Notes: generated by a model not told the origin, from the sequence alone. A stretch of DNA of 64,000 bases from Aphrophora alni (GCA_963513935.1 OY740765.1:116255362-116319361), one strand, 5' to 3'; positions 11,007-22,068 are shown, counted from the stretch's first letter. Program-made: numbers and translations.

Positions 11007-11054
11007 ATATAGAGAGAACAAATATATACCTGTATATATTTGTTCTCTCTATAT
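11007..11054. repeat. Perfect 22-bp inverted repeat, 4-nt loop
   Basis: The left arm 11,007-11,028 (ATATAGAGAGAACAAATATA plus TA) and right arm 11,033-11,054 are exact reverse complements around CCTG. It would form a strong hairpin or cruciform. It lies 60 bp after the tRNA-like stretch. Confidence 0.9.
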
Positions 11055-12239
11055 ATCTTGCCTTTCAAAAATATCTTTCCTAACTTTGGAAAGTGATACA
11101 GGGAATTAAAATAAAGAAATGGTTTCCTAAAAACACATAACCGGAAACGCTTCGTTATCCTCTGTTAGGATATTGAAAATATTAAATTTTTTTAACCTAT
11201 CGTTATTTTATGAAAAGAGAACACAAAATGGCCAAGCACTTATGTGTAAAAATAAATAAATATAAAATAAATACCATACACTCTTACACACTCAAGTATA
11301 CACTCATGTCAATTGCATAATATAAACCGTGCATATAATAACATATTATATAATTTTAAATAACACTAACAATGAAAACAATATTAACATTAAAATAACA
11401 ATTTAAATCAAAAACTGAGAACTTTTCTGTAGACAGGAACTCAGAAACGAAATAGAACCCTTTACAAGCCAGATATTAGAGCCTTAACAAGCTACAATTA
11501 AATTCTGATTTGGAGCTTTGTTTCATTATAAAAGCAGGTAAGAAATTCTGTAGATCTAACAGATAATGTTTTATTTTTAACCAGAGTGAAATAAAATATG
11601 TAATAATAACAAATACAATAGATAATTAAATAACAGCAACAGAACACAAATTACCTTAAATACACAATAATAAATAATTAATTCCATTTAAAACATAAAA
11701 TTGTTAGGACTATTTTAAATTGAAATAATATGAATCATGTAAACCAGTTTTCCAATAGCATAATATTAACATTGCCATCCTTATATTTGCTAAACATACT
11801 GTATTTGTTACAACCTTTTTTTTCTTAGTTTATCAGTCAATATCATGGCACAACTATGATTAAAAGTTCACTATATTCTACTGATGTTGAATTGTACAAT
11901 AAACTGCCAGACTAAGTAGTGCTCCAAAAAACTTAGGAATTTGTTATCTTTATAGGAATTCATGCAGCAAACCAAATGACGCTAAAATGCTTGGTTCTTG
12001 TTAAAGTTAATTGTTGTGTATGTTTATTGTTATGGTTTTAGTGCTGTATATTACGTATTATAATGGCTTGTGACTAATTTTGTATTCATTGTTCTTATTG
12101 TTTAATCAGTATTCCTACTATTGGAATGTTTAATTATTTTTGGATCAGTGATTTTGATTCACCATCATGGCATTGGAATTTTATTCATGTACATTGCTAT
12201 ACTGTGACTGGTAGAAATAGTGATTTGGGTGTAAAATAC
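11055..12239. other. No gene found (very AT-rich)
   Basis: About 1.2 kb of simple AT-rich DNA with many AATAATAA-like words and no domain or repeat recognised. Confidence 0.5.
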
Positions 12240-12930
12240 ACTGCGACCTACTTCTTCTAAGACAGTGAACTGCCCATCCAGCCCCAACTTCATTAGGCAG
12301 TACATGAACGAGGTTAAGGGTAGGTATCCTCTACATCAATCTTTTAAATTGTAAGACTTCTAGTTCCTTTGCGGATTACTGCACCGCATTCGACTAATAG
12401 GTGCTGTGGTATCTCCAATCTCTCTTGGCATAACTGCAAGAATTATAATATCCTATTCCGATCCTTCTGAGGTATGCAGTACCCCAATACTAACCCTGTT
12501 AGCATTTGTAGTTTATACCCCTCACTCAGGTCTCTTCTCAGTCTATCCCACCAGATTGTCCTAGTGGCGGGAGCGTGCTCTACCTTCTTTTATCTTTCTG
12601 GCTTGTCTTCCTCCCTTTGTTGGGTGCTTTGAAGGAGTGCGATTCCTTCTGAGAGGCCTGTTTGACCTTTCTCTACTAGGTTTATTACCTACGCGTTGTC
12701 GAAGAACTGTTGACGAAGCGAAGGACTTCCAATTATTATAGTCATCACGGAAGGCATGTTCCATTTTATCCGCACGTTGAGTTGCAGCACAAACTTGTTA
12801 TTTTCCATTTCTATCTCCATGTTTGTTTCAGACGAGCTGCTAGGGAAAGGTTGGTCCACTCGACCAAAGCGTAACTTGGTAGGCGAAACACTGTGAGAAG
12901 CCACCAAGACTTTCACAGACTCCGTTTGCT
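12240..12930 (-). pseudogene. Jockey-like LINE RNase H region, C-terminal fossil
   Basis: The clearest piece is 12,300-12,440 on the minus strand. It reads C..RLEIPQHLLVECGAV, then DVEDTYP and a trailing GW.G, the pattern that follows the RNase H domain in Jockey/I-type pol proteins (CR.C.EEEET..H.L.ECP.L). Stops interrupt it after about 27 residues and again near the end. Further upstream on the same strand (12,561-12,916) are two overlapping ORFs of 67 and 75 codons with basic, arginine-rich composition; they may be the eroded part of the same protein but I cannot align them. Confidence 0.58.
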
Positions 12931-12959
12931 ACACCTGTTTCCTGATGCCATTCACTCGA

Positions 12960-13195
12960 TCAGTGCGGGTTGCTTTACACTTTAGGGTTAGGATGAAAAC
13001 AGAAGAAAATGGAAGGATGAAGACATTGTAGGAGGGAGTTAAAGTAGAAAAGGACTGCTTACACCTACACGGGAGTAAGCAGTAGTGTAGGTCACAGGAA
13101 AGATCTCAGAACTAGATGAAGAGAAGGGATCTGAGGAAGCCCACTTGGTGATGGGGTCACCAATCCCTACTAATAAAATAAATGAATAAATTTCA
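12960..13195 (+). repeat. Possible LINE 3' tail
   Basis: A GC-richer block ending in 'GATGGGGTCACCAATCCC' and a short AATAAAATAAATGAATAAA tail. Such a tail after degenerate coding sequence is typical of LINE 3' ends. No domain is recognisable and the call is tentative. Confidence 0.3.
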
Positions 13196-13309
13196 GATCG
13201 ATCAAAAAGAAAAAGATTTTCGAATTAAAATATATGTATTTATCAATATATCTATGAACAGTGGACGCCAATAAATAAATTTAATGATATATGAAACAAA
13301 TTAATAATA

Positions 13310-13480
13310 AAAATTATGTTTTAAAATGTCAATGTCCAAGGAACACTGTTTTCATAATAAGGAAAATATATTCCTCCCTAACAACAAACCATTAATTTAC
13401 ACTATTTCAATCTACATTTCGATAACATAGTCTTCATCCTCAGAAGGTTACAGATAAACTTAAATAGACTAAGTGCTAAG
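13310..13480 (+). repeat. Diverged copy of the 16.8-kb repeat
   Basis: 'AATGTCCAAGGAACACTGTT', the following 'CTACATTTCGATAACATAGT' and CATCCTCA blocks match 16,965-17,140 in the same order. Confidence 0.6.
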
Positions 13481-13789
13481 TAACTCAACGCCATAGTAAC
13501 TTTCATAAACTTTAAAACGCCGCCATTTTGTTTAGGGTGAACCTTTTGAAGTCGGATTTGCGGCATTGTATTCTACTAAATTAGACCTTCAATTTGATGT
13601 ACAACTCGACCCACGCTCTCATTTAAGATTTTCTTCTGACTCCTTGTGGGCCGTCCCCCCGAAGCGGTAGTGGCTCATTGAAATTGTGGTAAAATAGTGT
13701 TTTATACCCAGTAACAGTGTACCAAGTTATATAGTTCCATCTGTAACGGTTAAAAAAATATTAACCCGTTCCGGGACTTTTCACCACCC

Positions 13790-13791
<2 letters not shown>
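13481..13791. other. No gene found
   Basis: It contains one AACGCCGCCATTTTG word like those in R1 and family L, and a GC-rich phrase near 13,650. It is otherwise unassigned. Confidence 0.4.

Positions 13792-13835
<44 letters not shown>
13792..13835. repeat. (TA)n microsatellite
   Basis: An uninterrupted TA run of about 44 bp at the 5' edge of family K copy 1. The K copy at 42.7 kb also abuts a TA run. Confidence 0.97.
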
Positions 13836-13839
<4 letters not shown>

Positions 13840-14560
13840 TTCATAACTAAGAATAATTATGCTTGCAATTATTTTAATAATCCACACAGGTTAACATATC
13901 TAAGTGACTAATATAGAATGTGATCGAGGAACTTTCCAAAGAACTCGTTCTTGAGATAAGTAATAAAATAGTATATTTCATCACTAGGACTAAAAGTGAA
14001 GCTTTTTAATACAAGCTCAAGTTTAACGCCTGAGGCGGAGCCGAGGCTGAAAATGAACGAGGATCGAAAAGCTTCTTTTGGTCCAAGTGATGAACTATAT
14101 TTTTTCGTTATACTGCAAATAATATAAGAAAACAATTTCACAAAAACTAAAATGTTATAACCTATTTACCTTCAAACCGATGGTAATCGCTGTTTTAACG
14201 GTTATTTACAATCGAGAGTATCGGTTCTTTTTTATAGATGCTTTACAATCGTTAATTAATTCGTATAAACGAAGTAACAGCTGATGACCTCGACCTCAGC
14301 TGATGTTTTTAGGACCTAGGACTAAAAATAACAACTTTAGCATTTCAATGCATATATTGAAAACAGCTGTTTTAAAGCAGTATGACGAAAAAGATAAAAT
14401 TTGTTCGTGAGCTCCCTGAATTAAGGGAAAATTAATAATAATTACAGGATGTGTTAAATAAAGGTGGGGCACCAATAGTTTAGGCCCAAACTATACTGTT
14501 GAAAGGATTAAGAGGTTCAGGTGAAAATTGAATGTTACGAAAATGGCCGAGTTTTCGACA
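13836..14560 (+). repeat. Family K interspersed repeat, copy 1 (with insertion)
   Basis: This matches 42,710-43,030 in inverse orientation: CATAACTAAG, 'GCTTGCAATTATTTTAATAA', 'TATAGAATGTGATCGAGGAA', 'CGTGAGCTCCCTGAATTAAG' and 'AGGATTAAGAGGTTCAGGTG'. The stretch of roughly 13,975-14,395 is absent from the other copy, so it is either an insertion here or a deletion there. Within it 13,971-14,005 and 14,067-14,103 form an imperfect inverted repeat (CATCACTAGGACT..AAGC against GCTT..GGTCCAAGTGATG). Confidence 0.72.
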
Positions 14561-14579
14561 TAATACTAAAACTTGGTAT

Positions 14580-15670
14580 TTGGCTAAAACACCCAAAATT
14601 AGCTTAAACCTAAATATTATGGAATTATGATATTTTTTAATAATCTATTATCCAGAAATATATCAAAAATTAAAATATTTTCCTTCAGCTTCAAAATAGC
14701 GATTGGTTTATGAATATTGTATACTATTTAGGTTATTTACATGATGGCGGCCATTTAAAATATTTAATCCGAATATTATGAGATCCGTTAACTATCCTGG
14801 GGAAGGTAAAATTATTTCCCTGGTATTAAAGCGATTTTTAGTTTGGTTTGACATTGATTAATTCTAAAACATTAACTTTTAGAAAAATTTTATTTTTACA
14901 ATTGGAAATTTTTTATTATTGATATATTGGGAAAGTATACCATACAAATTTCTGTACACCAAATTTCGACTTGAAATTTGAATATTTTCTAAAATTATCA
15001 TTATTTTTCGAAAACACAAAGGGCCATCAGACGGATAATGAAGCGATGTTGAACATACGTTTATAGGAACTTTTTTCTTTATTTAATGCGTTGAATTATT
15101 TTCAGACAATTAGGACATAATTTTTTTAAACAACAAAGGTATCCCAGGGGAAAACTGCTAATACTTCATAAGTGTATTCCTTGGACCAAAATAATTAAAA
15201 AAAGATAATATAAACATAAGTCCGGAAAATTTAGTTATCCGGCTGTCGGTCATTTTATATTTTTCGAAAAATAATGATAATTTTAGAAATTATTAAGATT
15301 TTGAATCGAAATTTGGTGTACACATTTTGTATGATAAGTTGTACCAATGTACTAAATATTAAATCTTTATCTTATAAATTGTCAACATATCTCTAAAACC
15401 ATTAACTTTACAAAAACATTTAAACGGCCGCCAATTTGAAAATATATAAGATAAAGTTTTTGTTTTTGGTATACTGGTAAATCATTACATAATAAATGAG
15501 TATGCCAAATTGAAACTCAATATGTTACCTACTTCCAAAGTTACAATCTTTTTTTAAAAAAATACGACATGGCTGATTGTCTGGAAACTAAGCGTTATAA
15601 ACTTTTTTTCATTATTTTGGTCCAAGGAATTCACCTGTGAAGCAAGTCGGTTTCCTCGTAATACCCCGTA
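14580..15670. repeat. Family L foldback-type repeats
   Basis: Segments around 14,930-15,130 and 15,150-15,355 are inverted relatives sharing GTACACCAAATTTCGA, 'TAAAATTATCATTATTTTTC' and CGGATAA. 'TTGGTCCAAGGAAT' recurs at 15,180 (reversed) and 15,625. ATGGCGGCCATTT occurs at 14,745. No ORF is visible. Related but shorter pieces occur near 45,470-45,590. Confidence 0.5.
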
Positions 15671-16075
15671 TATATCGTATTGTTGTTAGTTATTATATTT
15701 TTTACAAAAATATGTTTTTTTATTAATTTTGTTTAAATTTTACAACTGTTTTTATTTACAGTTAGGACTTCCCAATATAAATAAAAAATACTCATTTCTA
15801 TTCTATATTATCCAATAAATGTTTCAATAGTATTATTGAAGGGAAAAGGCACAAATTTTCATAAAGATAGATGTTTTGAACAGACATTTTGAGCAAACCA
15901 GAAGTATTACCGTGTATTAATTTCCATTATTTATTTACCTGTACATTATTTATTATTATTTGTTTATTGTGTGTTAAATATTAAGTGTACTTTTTATATT
16001 TTATAATTACTCTTTCAAAAATAATTACACTCAAATATTATTTAGTATATCTTACAATAAAAACTAAATATTTTC
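15671..16075. other. No gene found
   Basis: AT-rich, nothing recognised. Confidence 0.5.
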
Positions 16076-16256
16076 TTTTTAAAGACGAAAAACCTTTCGG
16101 TTATCATCACCTCGTAAAAAAAAAACACAAATTTAAGACCCCCCCCCCTCCTAGCGCTCGAACACTCTAGTAGAATCAGGGTCGGAAAATAACAAGAGTT
16201 GGTCAAGAGAGATCTGATAGAAAAGATTAAAGAGAGGGATCCTATCATATTGGAAA
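16076..16256 (+). repeat. R2 interspersed repeat with C-tract
   Basis: R2 blocks ACCTTTCGGTTATCATCACC, CTAGCGCTCGAACACTCTAG, GGGTCGGAAAA and GATCTGATAGAAAAGAT are present in order. A run of about ten C at 16,139-16,149 lies where other copies have ACCCCCTAGCC. The short ORFs at 15,985-16,170 (plus) and 16,042-16,248 (minus) are repeat translations, not genes. Confidence 0.8.
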
Positions 16257-16730
16257 ATGATGTAGAGTGTGTAAAACAGAGTTTTATGTTATATGAAAAA
16301 GTAACATCGGTCCGCCACTTTTCATCAGATTAATGGTTTACGATAAACCAATAATGCCCGCGATAAAATAATCAGCCTGTATATAAACATGCATATACAA
16401 ATTCATCAAATACACTCACATCAGACAAATAAACAATCTTCTTACAACCAATACATTATGATTGATTAATAATTCCAAAATATTATAATTTAAATAACTA
16501 ATCTCTTACGCTTTTTCAGAAAAGATATTGTGTCGGTTGCAATTATTTTTATTTTTTAGGGTATATCAATCATGTATTGTATAAAACCTAAGGTTTTGTA
16601 AAATAGTTACTTGGCGATAAATATTTAACCATATGTCTAAAGATTTCTATTTACGGTTGCATTATTTTTATTTTATATATTGTCTTTACCTCGTCACATA
16701 TTATAAACATAGAACACAATATTTCAGTTG
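16257..16730. other. No gene found
   Basis: AT-rich, nothing recognised. Confidence 0.5.
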
Positions 16731-16734
16731 ATAT

Positions 16735-17140
16735 GAGGAAAACAAGGATTCTCTAAACCATATAACAAGAATAACAACTAAAACTGTAATCTTAATATTG
16801 TAAATTTATGGTCAAATTAAATTTAGAACTTTCAAATGTCCAAGGAAAACTGTGGCAATATTCACAATACGGAAAACAATGATTCTTCGACCAAGAAAAC
16901 AGGAAACAAAACTAAAACTCTAATCTTAATATTGTAAATTATGGAAAAATGAGTTTTTAGAGCTTTCAAATGTCCAAGGAGAACAGTGCCAATATTTACA
17001 ATTCGGAAAACAAGGATTGTTCGAACCAGAAAAACAGGAAACAAAACTAAACCTATATTAAATCCAGTTATGTTTATTATTTATCTTAATTTACATTTCG
17101 ATGACATAATCATCATCTTTAAAGGGTTGCAGCAGAGAGT
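16735..17140. repeat. ~133-bp tandem repeat, about three copies
   Basis: 'TAATCTTAATATTGTAAAT' occurs at 16,787 and 16,921, and 'TTCAAATGTCCAAGGA' at 16,831 and 16,964, giving a 133-134-bp period. Each unit also carries a GGAAAACAAGGATT box and 'AACAGGAAACAAAACTAAA'. A partial copy sits at 13,310. Confidence 0.88.
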
Positions 17141-17593
17141 CTTAGCTTAGTTTCCCCTTTTTGTGGTAATTTATTCTTATTTTAAAAACTTTATTTGACT
17201 GAAGTATACAATTTTAACATAAATTGCCTAGCAACCCTTAGCATAAAAGTGATTATAATTTTTCTTTTTTAAATTCAAATTATATTTGTAATTGTATTAC
17301 CAAAAACTAGTTAAATTTTGCTACATTTTGAATTTTATTTGATGTTATATTTGTATCTTTTAGGGTATCAAAATTTTAAATATTTTTATTTGTTACATTT
17401 TTTTAATAAAAACCAAAGAAAAATAAATGTTGAAATGTCCTTTACTTTATTCTATGCAGTTTTCTGAACAAAGTGATATAAAATAAAATACATTTATCTT
17501 TTTCGAAATATTTCTTGTGATTTATTTTTATAATCAAACCACAGAAAATATAGTAGGCAGTTGTAGGGTCAAATGTATCGGTTAGATATCAGA
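17141..17593. other. No gene found
   Basis: AT-rich, nothing recognised. Confidence 0.5.
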
Positions 17594-17986
17594 TTACCTA
17601 CAACGCTTAAGACAGTAATGAACCTGTTTTGTAAGACATGGGTGTATTAAGGTAAGGATGGTGTACACATGATAACGCTCACTAATTGATACGAGATGTA
17701 TGAAGGTAGTAAATTGATTCTGTTTGAAACCATAAATATTGATCGGTAAAGGAGTGTAGACACGACAGTAGAGGTACAGCAAGGATGCCAGGTATAGCAG
17801 GCAGCAGGAGCGGAGCGCGGAGTCTGCAACAAGTGTCGCTCTATTGATCCGCACCCACTCCTCATCCACCCCCACCCATACCCCACTCTCGCCACTTATA
17901 TTTTTCCTTCCAATAAGCATATCATTCTTTTTATTTCGTCCAATTTTAAAATCACATGATGACAGAAGAAACTCACACGCATCCAA
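17594..17986 (-). CDS. 130-codon ORF of unknown meaning
   Basis: This is one of the longer ORFs with no link to a known mobile element. The predicted protein begins MDACEFLLSSCDFKIGR, contains VWVGVDEEWVRI and a hydrophobic leucine/tyrosine stretch (LLYLASLLYLY, about residues 80-90), and ends in CLKRCR. No domain is recognised. The DNA under 17,770-17,890 is much more GC-rich than its surroundings and is open in a second frame too, which weakens the coding argument. It could be a real exon, an old GC-rich repeat, or chance. I lean towards non-genic. Confidence 0.2.
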   Translation of the reverse strand: MDACEFLLSSCDFKIGRNKKNDMLIGRKNISGESGVWVGVDEEWVRINRATLVADSALRSCCLLYLASLLYLYCRVYTPLPINIYGFKQNQFTTFIHLVSISERYHVYTILTLIHPCLTKQVHYCLKRCR

Positions 17987-18309
17987 CGTTATGCACGGCT
18001 ACAGTCGCAAAAAAGTGTGAACTGAAGAACCACCTTTTGGAATAAAAATCGAAAATTTGTATCTTGTGACTCTGTGTATCTACATATCGTTCTTTAAATG
18101 ATTAAATACATTCGATAAATCGTTCATATTGATAAATGGTAGCTACAGCCTACCATTTGGCGTGACACACAACAAAACTGTTAAGAGGCAACAATAAATA
18201 CTACTGTACACTTGAACAAAAAGACCACTTATTGAGTGATATAATACAAGTCAAATAATTAATAACTAAGTTTCTCTCGTATAAATGACTAGTTTATCTT
18301 AAAAAGTCA
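17987..18309. other. No gene found
   Basis: Nothing recognised. Confidence 0.45.
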
Positions 18310-19720
18310 CTTGTATCTTTACCCCACACTAATAATAGTCTCACCGGTGGCTCAATTCGTTGAAAGCATAAACGATCCAACTACTGTTTATATTTTAGTC
18401 TAATTCATTGATGTATATATGCAGGTTTTGTCAAGTTTTAGGGGAAATCACGCGGAGCAATAGAGTGTAACTATAAATAATAACCACTACTAATAGTCAT
18501 CTCGGTTGTCTGTGGCGCAATTCGTTGAAAGCGTTAACAATCTGACTACTGTTTATATTTTAGTATAATTCATTCATGCATAAGTTACATTACAGTTTTA
18601 TAAAAATTTAGAGGGAATCGCAAGGAGCTAAGCTATAAATGTTATGTTAATTATTCGCCCCCACTCATTATGGTATCGATTGCTGTTAAAACAAATCGTT
18701 CGTTTGTGGAACATATTCGATCAAACAACTCCTTATATTTTAATCTAATACATTGATGTGTACATATCGGGTGAATAAAAAGTCAAGACCCCCCTCTCTA
18801 ATATTTTTCTAAGTAAATATACAGAGATACCTTTTGGTGGTCGTGCAATCTTAGCAGGAAGTTTCATTTTATGATTTTGAAAATTTGTTTATATGTTTAT
18901 AGAGTTTTAGTGGAAATAAAGAAAACAATACAGTATAACTGTAAATAATTTACCCCTTCTATTAGTGGATCTCGATGCTCTCTAGCCCAATTTGTTGGAA
19001 GATTAAACAATCCAAATATTGCTTATACTTTACTGTAATTTATTGTTGTATATATGAAAGTTTTGTCAAGTTTTAGGGGAAATCACAAGGAACAATACAG
19101 TGTAATTGTAAATCATTTACCACTACTAATAATGGGTCTCTGTGACTGATCCCAAATCGTTGGAAGCGTAGCTGTTCGCACACAGTTTATATTTGACTCT
19201 AATTCATTGATGTATGTATGCAGATTTTGTGAAGTTTTAGAACATACAGTGTAACAGTAAATGATTTACCCCTAAGCATAAACGATCTGACTACTATAAA
19301 TAAATATTGAGATTGACTTATAAGATCAGCTAATTGATAGAATAAAACTAGAACACAAATTCTCACAAAGTGTACTTTTATTTATTCAAAAACTTTTCAA
19401 TAATAAAATCGTCATTTTCAGTGATGCACGATCTACAATAACTAAACAATAACTAATCGGACTACTCTTTACATTTTACTCTAATTCAATGATGTATGTA
19501 TGCAAGTTTTATAAATTTTTTAGGGGAAATCGCAAGTAATAATAAAATGTAACTGTAAATAATTAAAAATTTCCAATAATGGATCTCGGTGGCCTGTGGT
19601 TCAATTCGTTGGAACCATAAACTATCTAACTATTGATTATATTTTATTCTATGTCATTGTTGTATATATGAAGGTTTAATAAAATTTTATGGGAAGACAA
19701 AAGGACAAATAAAATACATT
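18310..19720. repeat. 165-180-bp satellite, about seven units, twice interrupted
   Basis: The marker 'TAATTCATTGATGTATATAT' and variants fall at 18,402, 18,567, 18,747, 19,037, 19,201, 19,483 and 19,651. Each unit also has 'CAATTCGTTGAAAGC', a CTACTGTTTATATTTTA box and TTTTAGGGGAAATC. Two intervals (18,747-19,037 and 19,201-19,483) are about 120 bp too long. The first contains unrelated CCCCCCTCTCTAATA sequence; the second contains the repeat described at 19,300-19,445. Confidence 0.88.
19300..19445 (-). mobile_element. Insertion of the CTGAAGA/GAAAC repeat (decayed copy)
   Basis: 'TTGATAGAATAAAACTAGAA' and 'TTTTATTTATTCAAAAACTT' followed by TTTTCAGTGATGCA match 51,160-51,275. The whole block is extra relative to neighbouring satellite units. 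The catalytic-looking core is degraded here (CTGAAAATGACG...TTGAAAAG on the minus strand). Confidence 0.65.
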
Positions 19721-19796
19721 AATTACCTTACAATTAATATAAATTAATGTATTATTCTAATCATTACTTTCTCTACCGATACACAATGTGACTTAC

Positions 19797-20293
19797 TCAG
19801 GGACTGACTGGCAGACTGACTCGGTGGCCTAGTGACTGACTAACTCAGTGAGTGAGTGAGTGACTGACTCAGTGACTAATTAACTGATTGACTGACTCAT
19901 TGACTAATTGATTGATTGAGTGGTTGATTGACTGAGTGGTTAATTGACTGACTGACTCAGTGGCATAGTGACTGACTGACAGACAGACTCAGTGATAGAG
20001 AAACTGACTGACTGAATCGGTGGGTGAGTAACTGACTTACTCAGTGATTGACCCACAGATAAACTTAGTGGCTAAGAAACTGGCTGATTCAGTGGCTGAG
20101 TGACTGACCGACTGAGTAACTGAATCAATAGCTGAGTAACTGACTCAGTGAAAAGTAACTGACTGATTCAGCGAGTGACTTACTCAGTTACTGAGGCAGT
20201 TACTGAGTGACAGACTATTTGACTGACCGATTCAAGTAGTTAAATTGACTGAATGACTAAGAGGCTGATTAATTCACTGACTCACCAAATGAG
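19797..20293. repeat. Degenerate TGAC/TGAG simple-repeat array
   Basis: About 500 bp of words such as GACTGACTGACTCAGTG and GAGTGAGTGACTGAC. The same array resumes at 21,507-21,543 beyond the inserted palindromic element, showing that the element split it. Confidence 0.9.
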
Positions 20294-20305
20294 TAGCTAA
20301 TAGTA

Positions 20306-21497
20306 CAGCGAAATTATAATTTTAAAGTGTTGTATCAATTAAGTGCATTTTTTTTTTTTTTCGATTTTATGCATAAAGATGAGACGGTAACTAATTTTGT
20401 GAGTTTTTTTGTGCATGGCTTCGCTAGAAAAGACAAGTGGCAATAAACGCATTGTTGACGTTTTTCGAGTGCATCGCTTCACTATTTATTTAATATCTCC
20501 GGCACCAGGGGTCGTGGAAAAATAAAATTAAATGGAAAATGACCATGATGAAATAGACTATCAATCCATAAGGTAGGATTACTTAAAAAATTCATCCTAA
20601 CCCCAAAAAAACCATTTCTCACACTTTTTTTTTACTTAATTAGCGATATTTAAAGGAAAAATGGTTGAAATTTTTTCAAAAATTGGGAAAACATGTATTT
20701 TTATGTTTTGCCACTTTATTAATATTTTGCTTAATTTTTTTTTAGAAAAATGCACTTTATTCTAATAATTTGTCCCCCCTCTGTAAAAAATAAAACATTT
20801 CCTAAAAAAAAAATTAAGCATTAATAATGCAATATACATAAAAAAAACCAAAAAAGTAAAAAGAGAAAAAAAAATTAATCCCTAAAAATGGGCACTTTTT
20901 TAAGACAACAAACCTTTGGGTTACCTTTGACAAAAGTACATATCAAACCCTACATTTTGAGATGATGAATTTTTTTTTACCATACTTTTACCAAAAATGG
21001 CGGGCACTTCAATTTTTGCCGGAAAATGCCGATTGCGAGTGGAAAAATAATTTATTTTTAAAAAAAATTATATCATGAGTTACCGACGTAAAAATACATG
21101 TTTTCCCAAATTTTGAAAAAATTTCAATCATTTTCCCTTTAAATATCGCTAATTAAGTAAAAAAAAAGTGCGAGAAATGGTTTTTTTGGGGTTAGGATGA
21201 ATTTTTTAAGTAATCCTACCTTATGAATCGATAGTCTATTTCATCATGGTCATTTTCCATTTTTTTTTTTAATTTTTCCACAACCCCTGGTGCCGGAGAT
21301 ATTAAATAAATAGTGAAGCGATGCACTCGAAAAACGTCAACAATGCGTTTTTGCCACTTTTCTCGCGAAGCCATGCACAAAAAAACTCACAAAATTAGTT
21401 ACCGTCTCATCTTTATGCATAAAATCGAAAAAGAAAAAAAAAAAATGCACTTAATTGATACAACACTTTTCACCACCATTTTCGTCTTATTTCACTG
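20306..21497. mobile_element. 1.19-kb palindromic MITE/foldback, Tc1/mariner-like ends
   Basis: The left arm (20,306-20,704) and right arm (about 21,090-21,497) are near-identical reverse complements of about 400 bp, around a unique AT-rich centre. The tips read CAGCGAAAT...ATTTCACTG, each flanked by TA (20,304-20,305 and 21,498-21,499). A TA duplication with CAGTG-like tips is characteristic of the Tc1/mariner superfamily. No transposase ORF is present, so the element would need enzyme from elsewhere. The 75-codon ORF at 21,313-21,540 is arm sequence. Confidence 0.85.
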
Positions 21498-21627
21498 TAC
21501 TATAAGTGACCGACTGACTGATTACATTTTAACTGACTGACTGAGAAATTGAAAAGCTGAGTAGCTATCTCACTAAACAACGTACTGGCTTGTTGAAGTG
21601 CTTTATTATTGATGGAATTGAAGTTCT

Positions 21628-22050
21628 TTTTACTGATCTCCACGTTTCATAGCTTCAGGAAATCTAATAAGTGATTTGTGACTTGCCTTTTTACCTAAGT
21701 AAGATAGTGGCCACAAAAATTAAGATAGGAACATGAAATGTTGTATAGTGCACTATAGTGTGTTTCATATAGAATTCAATTGAAATTCAGAATATCGAAT
21801 TAAAAATGTAAAAGCAGTTTTTTTTATTTATATCTCGTGTGTTATTCAACTTTTAATTACGGTATAAATCTCGATATGAACATTACGTCAGAAAACTTGT
21901 GTAAGAAAAAAATGTTTTGAATAAACTTAGGCTACTCTTTGATTTACCAATACAATTTAACATTTCCTACAAGGCACAAGAAATCATATTTTGGGCATTA
22001 CATTTAAAGTATTTGCTTGGATGAAGGGGCTTGTAAGTATCATTATGAAA
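21628..22050 (+). repeat. R1 interspersed repeat, copy B (internally deleted)
   Basis: R1 blocks 'TGATCTCCACGTTTCATAGC', 'ACAAAAATTAAGATAGGAAC', 'ATATCTCGTGTGTTATTCAA' and 'CATTTCCTACAAGGCACAAG' are present. The segment with the GCGTAGCGAGTGG motifs is missing. Confidence 0.82.
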
Positions 22051-22068
22051 CCTATCCTCTTGATCCAT

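Noticed and set aside
21313..21540. 75-codon ORF
   Set aside because: Lies within the right arm of the palindromic element; the matching left arm has no equivalent reading frame of interest.
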